A stretch of DNA of 64,000 nucleotides from Halalkalibacter oceani (GCF_040544555.1 NZ_JBEPKD010000001.1:1-64000); one strand, 5' to 3'. Numbered from the stretch's first letter, positions 1 to 8,912 are shown. The notes: a model not told the origin generated them from the letters alone. Program-made: numbers and translations.

Positions 1-62
1 CCTTCCTCCAATACCTGAAGCGCTTCTACTTTTACTTCAATGGGAAACCTCTTCTGACCCAT
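1..62 (-). CDS. IS3-type transposase OrfA, N-terminal part
   Basis: Read on the minus strand, an ATG at 60-62 opens a frame that runs off the left edge, with AAAGGGGAG as ribosome binding site 8 nt upstream. The 20 visible residues begin MGQKRFPIEVKVEAL and have the look of the helix-turn-helix start of IS3/IS150 OrfA proteins, which usually read K-x-F/Y-x-x-E-F-K-x-x-A or V. OrfA binds the insertion-sequence ends and is fused to the OrfB catalytic part by frameshifting. Only the first codons are present, so the family is inferred and intactness cannot be judged. Confidence 0.5.
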   Translation of the reverse strand, partial: MGQKRFPIEVKVEALQVLEE

Positions 63-69
63 AAAAATA

Positions 70-123
70 CTCCCCTTTCGATCAACAGATTTTTTCTTTT
101 TCATCTGTCTACCGAAAGGGGAG
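70..123. other. Long interrupted hairpin over the transposase ribosome binding site
   Basis: CTCCCCTTTCG (70-80) is perfectly complementary to CGAAAGGGGAG (113-123), and inside it ACAGAT (85-90) pairs with ATCTGT (103-108). On the minus strand the outer arm nearer the transposase gene contains its ribosome binding site. A transcript entering from outside would fold this arm away, a device known in several insertion sequences to limit readthrough expression; whether it works so here is inference. Confidence 0.5.
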
Positions 124-352
124 CATATCAATGCAAACCTTTTGCTTCAGGCTCTCTTTGTCTTTTTTCTGTACTAAACCCTTCGCTCAAGGCATATCGT
201 GTTACAGATAGGATTTTGTTTTCATGATCTAGTTTCATGCACATTGGTTATTCGCCCTGCATAGGATGACAGTGAAGATTTTGACGAACCGCTTAGGCGT
301 AAGCCGTGCCGTGCGTATGACGATGATATGAGAAAGAGGAGGGTTTAGTTTC

Positions 353-925
353 ATGTCTCAGACAGAAAATGGGTTTAACTATCGTGAGATTATTACAAAA
401 GCGGTATGTGGAAAGGGTCGTAAATTCTCTGAAACGACTCATACGATTACCCCTGCACATAAACCGTCAAGCATTCTTGGCTGCTGGATCATTAACCATA
501 AATACAGTGCTGAGAAAAAAGGTGAAAACGTAGAGGTAAAAGGCAGCTACGATATTAATGTGTGGTTTTCCTACAATAAGAATACAAAGACGGATGTCGC
601 CACACAGACGGTCACGTATACAGATGTCATTGCACTTTCAATGAGAGATGAGAACGTATTATCAGCGGAGATGGACGTGATTGCCCGCGCCGTTCAACAG
701 CCAAATACACTGGAAGCGACGATTTCGAAAAACGGAGCTAACGTTGAAGTACAGGTGGAACGGGAATTTATCGTCGAATGTATCGGAGAAACAAAGGTGG
801 CCGTAGCGGTCAATCCGGACGGCTTACTTGAAGAGTTTACCGAGGATGACTACGTCGACGAAGTAAGCGACGAGGAATACGAGAACCTCGACCCGAACTT
901 TCTCCATAAGGAATTTGAAAATTAA
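353..925 (+). CDS. cotE: Outer spore coat morphogenetic protein CotE
   Basis: CotE directs assembly of the outer spore coat during sporulation. The 190-residue product matches the B. subtilis protein (about 181 aa) along its length: an N-terminal YREIITKAV block, the KPSSILG-WIINHKY block near residues 35-50, a YDINVW-SY segment, and a very acidic C-terminal tail ending near NPNFLHKE-like residues (DPNFLHKEFEN here). The start has GAGGAGG about 10 nt upstream. It lies before mutS as in B. subtilis, but a terminator separates them. A weak SigK-like arrangement (AC at 241-242, CATAGGATG at 260-268) lies about 90 nt upstream; the rest of 124-352 shows nothing else recognisable. Confidence 0.96.
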   Translation: MSQTENGFNYREIITKAVCGKGRKFSETTHTITPAHKPSSILGCWIINHKYSAEKKGENVEVKGSYDINVWFSYNKNTKTDVATQTVTYTDVIALSMRDENVLSAEMDVIARAVQQPNTLEATISKNGANVEVQVEREFIVECIGETKVAVAVNPDGLLEEFTEDDYVDEVSDEEYENLDPNFLHKEFEN

Positions 926-931
926 TCAAAC

Positions 932-974
932 GGACTGACTCAAAAGTCGACGAACTTGAGTCAGTTCTTTTTTT
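932..974 (+). terminator. Rho-independent terminator of cotE
   Basis: ACTGACTCAA (934-943) pairs with TTGAGTCAGT, followed by a run of nine T. It separates sporulation-specific cotE from the housekeeping mutS unit. Confidence 0.9.
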
Positions 975-1020
975 AAAAGCCGCGAAGAATCCACCGCGGA
1001 TGTAAGAATCGTTCCAGCTA

Positions 1021-1029
1021 TGTTATAAT
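1021..1029 (+). promoter_or_regulatory. Extended -10 promoter candidate for mutSL
   Basis: TG-T-TATAAT at 1021-1029 is a perfect extended -10 element, 36 nt before the mutS start. No good -35 hexamer is found 17 nt upstream, which extended -10 promoters tolerate. Confidence 0.5.
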
Positions 1030-1064
1030 AAAAATCACTGATCATGGAACGTGGAGGAACGAAG

Positions 1065-3674
1065 ATGGCACAGCTAACCCCAATGATGAAGCAATACTTG
1101 GAGATAAAGGCTCAATATAAAGATGCCTTTTTATTTTTTCGCCTTGGTGATTTTTATGAAATGTTCTATGAAGATGCCAAGCTGGCAGCCGAAGAGCTGG
1201 AAATTACGTTAACCGGCCGTGGCCAGGGGCAGGGTGAGGAACGAATTCCGATGTGCGGCGTTCCCTATCACTCAGCCGATCAATACATATCCCGCCTGAT
1301 TGAAAAAGGCTATAAAATCGCGATCTGCGAGCAGGTCGAGGACCCGAAGGAAGCAAAAGGCGTCGTCAAGCGCGAGGTCGTCAAGCTGCTGACGCCGGGC
1401 ACGGTGATGGACGGCAATCAAATTAAAGAAAAAGAAAACAATTATTTAGTCGCGTTGACTTGCTTTGACGATCAAACATTCGGCCTTTCCCGCGCTGATT
1501 TAACGACCGGTGAATGCGCGGTGACGCTGATCGCAGATTTTGAGGAAGTGATCGCCGATATTACCGGCGCCCAGGCGAAGGAGCTCGTCGTTGCTGCCGA
1601 CTTCTCGCCTGACTTACACAAACGGCTGGAGGAGAAATGGCCGCTTACGATCTCCGTCGAGGAGAAAACCGAGCTTGAGCCGGAGTATGCCGACCTGTGC
1701 ACGGAGCTGTCTTCGGACAAGCTCGTTCAAAGTGTCGCAAGACTCGTAAACTATTTAATCCGCACGCAAAAGCGCTCCCTTGCTCATTTGCAGCGGGTCC
1801 GCTATTATGCGACGAATTCGTTTATGAAAATGGACACCCACACGCGCCGCAATCTCGAATTAACGGAATCGCTGCGGGAGAAAAAGAAGGCCGGTTCGCT
1901 GCTCGCCGTGATTGATCAGACAGTGACAGCGATGGGCGGGCGGCTTGTGAAAAGCTGGCTTGAGCGGCCGTTGCTGCAAAAGGAAGCGATTGAAGAACGG
2001 CTGGATGTCGTGTCAGCGTTTATTTCTGCCTACTTCGAGCGTGAGGAACTGCGCGAGCAGCTGCGCTATGTTTATGATCTGGAACGACTTTCCGGCCGGA
2101 TCGCCTACGGAAGCGTCAATGCGAGAGAGCTTGTTCAGCTGAAGCGCTCCTTGCAAAGTATTCCGCTGATCAAGCAGACGATTACAGCGATTGATCCAAA
2201 GCTGGCAGCGCGCTGGTTCCGTGAGGATGAATTCATTGAAAAGCTCGTTGATTTACTCGAAACGAGCCTCGTCGATGATCCGCCGATTTCCGTCACCGAA
2301 GGCGGGATGATCCGCGACGGCTTTCATCAGGAGCTCGATTCCTATCGCGATGCAAGCAAAAACGGCAAGCAGTGGATCGCCGAGCTGGAGCAGAAAGAAA
2401 AGCGCGAGACCGGGGTGAAGTCGCTGAAAATCGGCTTTAACCGCGTCTTCGGCTACTATATTGAAGTGACGAGAGCGAACCTTCACCTGCTTCCGGAAGG
2501 GCGCTACGAGCGTAAGCAGACATTGACGAATGCCGAGCGCTTTATTACCCCTGAACTGAAGGAAAAAGAAGCGCTTATTTTAGAAGCGGAAGAAAAAATG
2601 GAGCAGCTGGAATATGAACTGTTCGTCGCTGTCCGCGAAGAAGCGAAGCAGTACGTTACCGCGATTCAGGCGCTGGCCCGGGCGATCAGTGAAATCGACG
2701 CTCTTGCTGGCTTTGCCGCTGTCAGTGAAACACGGCGCTATACGCGGCCGCAATTTTCACCGGACCGTCGCATTCATATCGTCGCCGGACGGCATCCTGT
2801 CGTCGAAACGGTGATTCCGAAAGGGCAGTATGTCGCCAATGATGTCATGATGGAGGAAGGCCGTGAAATGCTGCTCATTACCGGGCCGAACATGGCCGGG
2901 AAGAGCACGTATATGCGTCAGCTTGCTCTTTTGAGCATCATGGCGCAAATCGGCTGCTTTGTCCCGGCCGATCAGGCGGAATTGCCGGTTTTTGACCAGA
3001 TGTTTACGAGAATCGGCGCCGCTGACGATTTAGCGAGCGGGCAAAGCACATTCATGGTTGAAATGCTGGAAACACGGTATGCGCTGACGAAAGCGACGGA
3101 AAACAGTCTGCTTCTGCTCGATGAAATCGGGCGCGGCACGTCAACCTATGACGGGATGGCTCTCGCTCAGGCGATCATTGAATACATTCATGATCATCTG
3201 CGGGCAAAGACGCTGTTTTCAACGCATTATCATGAACTGACCGCGCTTGAAAGCTCACTTGAGCATTTGACAAATGTCCATGTCTCCGCAGTGGAAGAGG
3301 ATGGAACGGTCGTATTTTTGCATAAGGTGGTCGATGGACAGGCGGATCGTAGCTACGGGATTTATGTCGCGCAATTGGCCGAGCTGCCGGAAGAGGTCAT
3401 CTCAAGGGCGGACGACCTGCTGCGGGAGCTGGAAAAGGACGGTGGACAAGCATGGCAGAGGCCGTCGCCTCAGCAAGTTGGTGAACAGCTGTCTTTGTTC
3501 GCGGAAGCGGCAATCGAGGAAACAGCGGCGACGACGGAACGAAAGCGCAAGCCGTCACGCCATGCTGAGAAGGAAGAAGCGGTGTTAAAGCAGCTGCGTG
3601 AGAAGGATGTTCTTCATATGACGCCAATTGAAGCGATCAGTTTTGTAAACGAGATGCAACGTTTATTAAAGTAA
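1065..3674 (+). CDS. mutS: DNA mismatch repair protein MutS
   Basis: MutS recognises mispaired bases and recruits MutL. From ATG 1065 the protein is 869 aa. The mismatch-reading F-x-E motif sits at residues 30-32 (GDFYEMF), the Walker A GPNMAGKST at 607-615, and the DEIGRGTSTYDG ABC signature about 80 residues later. QLSLF at 808-812 is the beta-clamp-binding motif typical of Bacillus MutS. An ATG at 1044 in frame was not chosen, because GTGGAGG at 1051-1057 lies inside that extension and is ideally spaced (7 nt) to ATG 1065. mutL follows after 30 nt and both are probably co-transcribed. Confidence 0.98.
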   Translation: MAQLTPMMKQYLEIKAQYKDAFLFFRLGDFYEMFYEDAKLAAEELEITLTGRGQGQGEERIPMCGVPYHSADQYISRLIEKGYKIAICEQVEDPKEAKGVVKREVVKLLTPGTVMDGNQIKEKENNYLVALTCFDDQTFGLSRADLTTGECAVTLIADFEEVIADITGAQAKELVVAADFSPDLHKRLEEKWPLTISVEEKTELEPEYADLCTELSSDKLVQSVARLVNYLIRTQKRSLAHLQRVRYYATNSFMKMDTHTRRNLELTESLREKKKAGSLLAVIDQTVTAMGGRLVKSWLERPLLQKEAIEERLDVVSAFISAYFEREELREQLRYVYDLERLSGRIAYGSVNARELVQLKRSLQSIPLIKQTITAIDPKLAARWFREDEFIEKLVDLLETSLVDDPPISVTEGGMIRDGFHQELDSYRDASKNGKQWIAELEQKEKRETGVKSLKIGFNRVFGYYIEVTRANLHLLPEGRYERKQTLTNAERFITPELKEKEALILEAEEKMEQLEYELFVAVREEAKQYVTAIQALARAISEIDALAGFAAVSETRRYTRPQFSPDRRIHIVAGRHPVVETVIPKGQYVANDVMMEEGREMLLITGPNMAGKSTYMRQLALLSIMAQIGCFVPADQAELPVFDQMFTRIGAADDLASGQSTFMVEMLETRYALTKATENSLLLLDEIGRGTSTYDGMALAQAIIEYIHDHLRAKTLFSTHYHELTALESSLEHLTNVHVSAVEEDGTVVFLHKVVDGQADRSYGIYVAQLAELPEEVISRADDLLRELEKDGGQAWQRPSPQQVGEQLSLFAEAAIEETAATTERKRKPSRHAEKEEAVLKQLREKDVLHMTPIEAISFVNEMQRLLK

Positions 3675-3704
3675 TAGAGGGAAAACAAGAGAGGAGAGGG
3701 AGAG

Positions 3705-5609
3705 ATGGCGAAAATTATCAAGCTCGATGATGCCCTTGCGAACAAAATCGCCGCCGGGGAAGTTGTCGAGCGACCCGCTTCGATCGTGAAGGAACTCGTT
3801 GAAAACTCGCTTGACGCTGGCAGTACACATATTTTGATTGAAATTGAAGAGGGCGGCTTGAGCTCGCTACGCGTTGTCGATAATGGGGAAGGCATACCAG
3901 AAGCAGACGTGGAAACAGCGTTTTTGCGTCATGCGACGAGCAAAATCAAAACAGATCGCGATTTGTTTCAGATTAAAAGCCTCGGCTTTCGCGGCGAAGC
4001 GCTGCCGAGTATCGCCTCTGTCTCCCATCTGACGTTGCAGACGAGCACGGGCGAAGGCGCGGGCGTGGAGCTGCGGCTTGAGGGCGGCGTGATCAAGCAT
4101 AAAAAAGCGGCCCCGGCTCGAAAAGGGACCGACATTACGGTGACGAATTTATTTTACAATACACCGGCTCGGCTGAAGTATGTCAAAACCGTTCATACAG
4201 AAGCGGGCAACATTAGCGATATCGTCAATCGGCTGGCCCTCGCCCATCCGGATGTCGCCTTTGAATGCTATCACAATCAAAAGGAAATGCTGAAAACAGC
4301 AGGGAATGGTGACTTAAAACAAGTAGTGGCGGCGATTTATGGACGGAATGTCGCCCGCAGCATGCGCCCGTTCTCCGGAGAATCACTTGATTACACGATC
4401 GAAGGATATGCCGGATTGCCGGAGCTGACAAGGGCTTCACGTCAATATATGTCGATCTTTGTAAACGGCCGTTTTATCCGCAATTATGCACTGGCGCGGG
4501 CGATTCAGGACGGCTACCATACGCTTCTGCCAATTGGCCGGTATCCAATTGCCGTTGTCGCGATTTCGATGGATCCGCAGCTGATTGATGTCAACGTCCA
4601 TCCGGCGAAGCTTGAGGTGCGCTTAAGTAAAGAGGAAGAGCTGGGCGAACTTTTAACAAAAACGATCCGTGCCATCTGGCAAAAGGAGCAGCTGATACCC
4701 GCAGCTGATCTGAACAGACGCAGTGAAGTTACTCCGTCGAAGCAAAGTGAGCAGCTCGCGCTTCAGCTTGACTACAAGCAGCCTGAAGCACCAACTCAGG
4801 CGCAGCAGGCTCAACTGAACGGCGAAGCCCCGGCGCCGGAACGCCATCAGGCGGAAGCCGTGCGCGAAACGCCTGCTCCCCCGCCAGCGCTTTATTCAGA
4901 AGTGGAAGAGCAGCAGACGGAAGCAGCTGTCCACGCAGAGGAGGAAGAATTCGTTGAAGCGCCTTCCGCCCCGCCTCAGCAGGCAATGAGCAGCGAAGAA
5001 GAAGCTGTCACGCCGGAAGCACAGGAGCGCGTGCCGGTTTTATATCCGGTTGGACAAATGCATGGGACCTACATCGTCGCGCAAAATGATACAGGGATGT
5101 ATTTGATCGATCAGCACGCCGCTCAGGAACGGATTAAATATGAATATTATCGCGACAAAGTCGGTGACATTACGCCGCAGGTTCAGGAGCTGCTTTTGCC
5201 GATTACGCTCGAATGCACTGCTCAGGAAAAGGAAATTTTAACGGAGCATAAAGAGGCGTTGGCCGAGGTCGGGGTTTTTCTTGAAATATTCGGCACACAG
5301 GCGTTTATTATCAGGTCTCATCCGACGTGGCTCCCAAAAGGAGCAGAGGAAGAGACGATCCGGGAAATTATCGATTATTTGCTGACGCATCGCAAGGTCG
5401 ACATCGCCAAGCTGCGCGAGGAAGCGGCGATTATGATGTCCTGCAAAGCGGCGATTAAAGCGAACCGGCATTTGCGCCAGGATGAAATGTTTGCGTTGCT
5501 TGAAGCGCTGAGAGCATGTCAGGATCCATTTACATGCCCGCACGGACGGCCGATCATCGTCCATTTCTCGACCTATGCGTTGGAAAAAATGTTTAAGCGA
5601 GTGATGTAA
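3705..5609 (+). CDS. mutL: DNA mismatch repair endonuclease MutL
   Basis: MutL couples mismatch recognition by MutS to strand incision. The 634-residue protein has the GHKL ATPase at residues 1-330 (E-LVENSLDAG, DNGEGI and GFRGEAL motifs), a linker at about 340-445 very rich in Gln, Pro, Glu and Ala, and a C-terminal dimer and nuclease domain. The endonuclease metal motif DQHAAQERIKYE starts at residue 469, with the supporting SCKAAIKAN and CPHGRP motifs near 579 and 611, so this is the nicking MutL type found in bacteria without MutH. The start follows GAGGAGAGGGAG. Confidence 0.98.
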   Translation: MAKIIKLDDALANKIAAGEVVERPASIVKELVENSLDAGSTHILIEIEEGGLSSLRVVDNGEGIPEADVETAFLRHATSKIKTDRDLFQIKSLGFRGEALPSIASVSHLTLQTSTGEGAGVELRLEGGVIKHKKAAPARKGTDITVTNLFYNTPARLKYVKTVHTEAGNISDIVNRLALAHPDVAFECYHNQKEMLKTAGNGDLKQVVAAIYGRNVARSMRPFSGESLDYTIEGYAGLPELTRASRQYMSIFVNGRFIRNYALARAIQDGYHTLLPIGRYPIAVVAISMDPQLIDVNVHPAKLEVRLSKEEELGELLTKTIRAIWQKEQLIPAADLNRRSEVTPSKQSEQLALQLDYKQPEAPTQAQQAQLNGEAPAPERHQAEAVRETPAPPPALYSEVEEQQTEAAVHAEEEEFVEAPSAPPQQAMSSEEEAVTPEAQERVPVLYPVGQMHGTYIVAQNDTGMYLIDQHAAQERIKYEYYRDKVGDITPQVQELLLPITLECTAQEKEILTEHKEALAEVGVFLEIFGTQAFIIRSHPTWLPKGAEEETIREIIDYLLTHRKVDIAKLREEAAIMMSCKAAIKANRHLRQDEMFALLEALRACQDPFTCPHGRPIIVHFSTYALEKMFKRVM

Positions 5610-5630
5610 GGAAAGGAATGGAGTCAGGCG

Positions 5631-6428
5631 ATGATTGTCACTACCGTGGAGAGAAATGCGAGACATGTCAGCGAAAAAGCCGAACAGATCGGTCGTAAGC
5701 TGAACAGTCCATTTATCGGCCGGGGAAAAAGCTCGGTCGAGGACTTGACGAAGCGCTACCGGACAGATGTGCTCGTCGTCGGAAAGCAAAGGCTGACCCT
5801 TTATCCGCAAGAAGGTGGAGAACCGTTTTATTATCATCCTAATTCGGCGATGTTTCGCGTCAAGCAGCTGCTTCGCTCCGGGCATGATCCGCTCGTTGAG
5901 GCGGCGGGCCTGCGGCCGGGGATGAGCGTGCTTGATTGTACGCTTGGACTGGCTGCTGACAGTCTTGTCGCCAAGGTCGCCGTTGGACGGGAAGGCTCGG
6001 TGACAGGACTTGAAGCGAATCCCGTCCTCGCTTTGATTGTTGCCGAAGGACTGAGACATTGGCAGGAAGGGAGCGGGGAGATGCTCTCGGCGATGAGAGA
6101 AGTCGACGTTGTTGCTGTTCATCATCTCGACTATTTACGTACCCTCCCCGATCAATCGGTTGACGTCGTCTATTTCGATCCGATGTTTGAAACGCATTTG
6201 CCGGCTTCAAGCGGGATCAGCGCACTGAAGCCCTTTGCCTGTCATGACGAGCTGACAGAGGCTGTGGTCGAAGAGGCCCTTCGGGTGAGCCGCTTTCGCG
6301 TTGTACTGAAGGATCATTGGCAGAGCAGCCGGTTCGCCCGCTTTTCTTTCCGTGTATGCAAAAGGCAGCATGCTGCTTTTCATTACGGTTACATTGAAAA
6401 AAGAAAAAGTGACACGAAGCACGTTTGA
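5631..6428 (+). CDS. RsmJ-like class I SAM-dependent methyltransferase
   Basis: The 265-residue protein has a Rossmann-type methyltransferase core from about residue 90: motif I is DCTLGLAADSLVA, an acidic residue ends strand 2 (GLEANP), and the catalytic loop reads DPMFE near residue 184. DPMF and the following small-residue stretch resemble RsmJ, which methylates a guanosine of 16S rRNA, so a nucleic acid substrate is likely, but the true target cannot be read from the sequence. It sits 21 nt after mutL and its stop is 24 nt before miaA, so it is probably part of a mutSL-miaA-hfq transcript. B. subtilis has no obvious gene at this place. Confidence 0.75.
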   Translation: MIVTTVERNARHVSEKAEQIGRKLNSPFIGRGKSSVEDLTKRYRTDVLVVGKQRLTLYPQEGGEPFYYHPNSAMFRVKQLLRSGHDPLVEAAGLRPGMSVLDCTLGLAADSLVAKVAVGREGSVTGLEANPVLALIVAEGLRHWQEGSGEMLSAMREVDVVAVHHLDYLRTLPDQSVDVVYFDPMFETHLPASSGISALKPFACHDELTEAVVEEALRVSRFRVVLKDHWQSSRFARFSFRVCKRQHAAFHYGYIEKRKSDTKHV

Positions 6429-6452
6429 ATTTTGACAAACAGGGAGAAGATG

Positions 6453-7397
6453 ATGAAAAAGAAGCTAGTTGTCATAGTAGGTCCGACTGCCGTTGGAAAA
6501 ACAGCACTCAGCATCAAGCTATGCCATAAATATAACGGCGAAGTGATCAGCGGTGATTCGATGCAGGTGTACAAAGGGCTTGACATCGGCACGGCAAAAG
6601 TGTCGACAGCCGAGCAGGAAGGCGTGCCGCACCATCTGATTGATATCAAGGACCCGTCGGAGCCGTTTTCCGTCGCCGAGTTCAAGGAACGCTGCGAGCC
6701 GCTGATTGAGCAGATTAATGCCGCGGGCCGCCTGCCGTTTCTCGTCGGTGGCACCGGCTTGTATGTTAATGCCGTCACAAAAGGCTACCAGCTTGAAACG
6801 CTGCCGGTCGACGAAGCTTACCGCAAGCAGCTGGAGGCGTTTGCTGAAGCTCACGGTAAAGAAGCGTTGCACGAGCGTTTGCGCAAGGCCGATGCCCGTG
6901 CAGCGGAGCTGATTCATCCGAACAACGTCAGACGTGTCATCCGCGCACTCGAAGTAACGAAGGTGACCGGCATACCGTTTTCAGCCCAGCAGCAGGACGA
7001 ACGGCGTCACGATTCGCCTTATGAGCTGACCTATATCGGGCTGACGATGGAGCGGGAGCTGCTTTACAGGCGGATCAATCTACGGGTTGACCGGATGATC
7101 GCGGATGGGCTGGTCGAGGAAGCAAGGCGGCTTTATGATACGGGGCTTAGAACGGGCCAAGCCGTTCAGGCAATCGGCTATAAGGAGCTGTTTGCTTACT
7201 TTGACGGAGATTGCCCGTTTGATGAAGCGGTTGAGACGCTGAAGCAAAATTCACGGCGCTATGCCAAGCGGCAGCTGACATGGTTTCGCAACAAATCAGA
7301 AGCGAGCTGGTTTGATATGACGGCTGGTTTAACAGATCAAGTTTTTCACGAAATTTGTACATTTGTTGAAGGAAATAATTCTTCGATAGCGAAGTAA
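6453..7397 (+). CDS. miaA: tRNA dimethylallyltransferase MiaA
   Basis: MiaA adds an isopentenyl group to A37 of tRNAs reading codons that begin with U. The 314 residues (same length as in B. subtilis) hold the P-loop GPTAVGKT near residue 10, the SGDSMQVYKGLDIGTAK motif, a GGTGLY motif and the C-terminal QAIGYKE and NSRRYAKRQLTWFRN blocks that grip the anticodon arm. A TTG at 6432 is in frame, but AGGGAG at 6441-6446 points to ATG 6453 (or 6450). hfq follows after 30 nt, a classical pairing. Confidence 0.97.
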   Translation: MKKKLVVIVGPTAVGKTALSIKLCHKYNGEVISGDSMQVYKGLDIGTAKVSTAEQEGVPHHLIDIKDPSEPFSVAEFKERCEPLIEQINAAGRLPFLVGGTGLYVNAVTKGYQLETLPVDEAYRKQLEAFAEAHGKEALHERLRKADARAAELIHPNNVRRVIRALEVTKVTGIPFSAQQQDERRHDSPYELTYIGLTMERELLYRRINLRVDRMIADGLVEEARRLYDTGLRTGQAVQAIGYKELFAYFDGDCPFDEAVETLKQNSRRYAKRQLTWFRNKSEASWFDMTAGLTDQVFHEICTFVEGNNSSIAK

Positions 7398-7427
7398 AGA
7401 GAGAGCCAATTAGAGGAGGACAATCCG

Positions 7428-7670
7428 ATGAAACAACAACCTATCAATATTCAAGACCAGTTTTTAAATCAATTGCGAAAAGATAATATTGCCGTAACCG
7501 TGTTTTTATTAAATGGCTTTCAGCTGCGCGGACAGGTCAAAGGATTTGACAACTTTACGGTCATTTTGGAAACGGAAGGAAAGCAACAGCTTGTTTACAA
7601 GCATGCGATTTCAACGTTTGCTCCTCAACGCAATGTCCAGTTGAAGTCTGAAGCAGACTCAACTCTTTAA
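7428..7670 (+). CDS. hfq: RNA chaperone Hfq
   Basis: Hfq is an Sm-like hexameric RNA-binding protein. The 80-residue product has the Sm1 block (NIQDQFLNQLRKDN, V-VFLLNGFQLRGQVKGFD) and the Sm2 block (QLVYKHAISTFAP), close to the 73-aa B. subtilis form with a slightly longer acidic tail. AGAGGAGGA lies 9 nt before the ATG. It is last in the mutS-to-hfq cluster. Confidence 0.97.
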   Translation: MKQQPINIQDQFLNQLRKDNIAVTVFLLNGFQLRGQVKGFDNFTVILETEGKQQLVYKHAISTFAPQRNVQLKSEADSTL

Positions 7671-7674
7671 CATA

Positions 7675-7708
7675 AAAGGAGTATGCCAAAAGGCGGCATG
7701 CTTCCTTT
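7675..7708 (+). terminator. Hairpin after hfq without a T-run
   Basis: AAAGGAGTATGCC (7675-7687) pairs with GGCATGCTTCCTTT (7695-7708), with one bulge. No uridine tract follows, so it may be a stabilising 3' hairpin rather than an intrinsic terminator; the next hairpin at 7848 has the T-run. Confidence 0.45.
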
Positions 7709-7847
7709 GAACACCTGCCGGAAGCAAGCTTCTTTTGTAAAGGAAGTTTCGACGCCGGTTAAAAGCTGTCTCAACTGTCTGGCTTCCCTTTTTTCGTTAT
7801 GTAGTGCTGATTTTGCACGCCTTGCTCATGGCAAGGGCTTTTCAGTG

Positions 7848-7895
7848 ACCGTCTCAAAAGGTAGTATTACCCTTCTGAGACGGTTTCTTTTTTCT
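7848..7895 (+). terminator. Terminator overlapping the 3' end of the recombinase-like gene
   Basis: ACCGTCTCA-AAAGG (7848 on) pairs with CCTTCTGAGACGGT, followed by TTCTTTTTTCTTT. It ends plus-strand transcription from the hfq side, and its downstream arm encodes the last codons and stop of the convergent gene. Confidence 0.75.
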
Positions 7896-8859
7896 TTCTC
7901 GACATTTCCTCGACGGTTTGTAAATAACGCTTCAACGAGAGAGGGGACGTATAGCCGATTCGGCTGATCAATTCGTCGCTCGTCATCCCTTGGCGGAGCT
8001 GTTCCAATATATAGGTGTTTCGCAATGTTTGGGCACTGATTCCTTTGCGCAGCCCGGCCCGCTTGACTTCCATCCGCAGCATTTTCTGCATGGCGATCAC
8101 CGTCATCCGCTTCGGCTCGTCATCGTCATAGGACCAGTGAAAGGTCTTTCGTTTGAAATCAAACGCGACAAAGAAAGGATCGGTACTATGGTAGCGTGGC
8201 CGCACCGGTTCGGGAATCGTTTGGAAATAGCGGTAAGCGAGCTGTTTATCTCCATCTTCAAGCGTCAGCCGGCGCGACGGCTCCTCGTAACGGACGAGGA
8301 TGTCGTTCGCTTCAAATTTGACATCACGGATCGAGAGGTGATGAACCTCGCGCAGGGATAAGCCATATTTCAGCATCAGCAGGACGATCAATTGATTGCG
8401 TTCGCGATAAAAAGGGAAGGTTTCCAGCTGTTGCTCGGACAGACCGCGCTCGGAGGAGAGGGTGTGTAAGAGCTGGCTTTTTTCTTTCGCTGTCAGCCAC
8501 TCATCCTCGCCGAGAGGGGTTTCCGCCAGATTCGGCGGTTCCAGCTCAAGCACAGGGCGTAAATGCGAACGGCCGAGACTTGCCTCATAGCGGGCGAGCT
8601 GGCGTAAGACGCTGTGAATACGGCGAATCGTCCGGGTGTGATAGCGGCGCTCATACAGAAGCTCATTGAAAAACAGTTCCAGTTCGGCAGCACTGACTTC
8701 CTTTTGTTCAAGGGGCAGCTTGTCCGCCCTCGTTGTCCTGATCCAGCTGCAAAAATCGAGCAGATCATAACGGTAACGCTTCAGGGTTGACGGTTTCCTT
8801 CCTTGAAACGCAAGATACTGTAAATACTCTTCCATATAGTGGGCGAGCTCTATCGTCAC
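7867..8859 (-). CDS. Tyrosine recombinase/integrase homologue with degenerate catalytic residues
   Basis: The 330-residue protein has the two-domain layout of XerC/XerD-like recombinases: an N-terminal SAM-like DNA-binding domain (YLAFQGRKPSTLKRYRYDL) and a C-terminal catalytic fold. The catalytic set is eroded. The box I motif TGLR reads YGLS with an Arg two residues later, the box II H-x-L-R-H reads Q-T-L-R-N, and the LGH motif reads IGY; the nucleophile Tyr (LKRYLQT) remains. It is therefore probably a DNA-binding relic or a repurposed protein. GTG 8859 is preferred, since AGGAGGGAGG lies 3-7 nt upstream; an in-frame ATG exists at 8973 but lacks such a site. It stands alone on its strand. 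Confidence 0.75.
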   Translation of the reverse strand: MTIELAHYMEEYLQYLAFQGRKPSTLKRYRYDLLDFCSWIRTTRADKLPLEQKEVSAAELELFFNELLYERRYHTRTIRRIHSVLRQLARYEASLGRSHLRPVLELEPPNLAETPLGEDEWLTAKEKSQLLHTLSSERGLSEQQLETFPFYRERNQLIVLLMLKYGLSLREVHHLSIRDVKFEANDILVRYEEPSRRLTLEDGDKQLAYRYFQTIPEPVRPRYHSTDPFFVAFDFKRKTFHWSYDDDEPKRMTVIAMQKMLRMEVKRAGLRKGISAQTLRNTYILEQLRQGMTSDELISRIGYTSPLSLKRYLQTVEEMSRKKKETVSEG

Positions 8860-8912
8860 ATGCCTCCCTCCTCTCCCTTTTAAGTGTACTATCAGCTCCT
8901 CTTTTTGGAAAG

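Noticed and set aside
5238..6125. 295-codon minus-strand frame across the end of mutL and the methyltransferase gene
   Set aside because: Antisense to two real genes, rich in Arg, His and Phe as expected of shadow frames, and lacks a start signal.
7683..7967. 94-codon plus-strand frame after hfq
   Set aside because: It crosses a hairpin and the terminator, overlaps the convergent recombinase-like gene and has no typical protein pattern.
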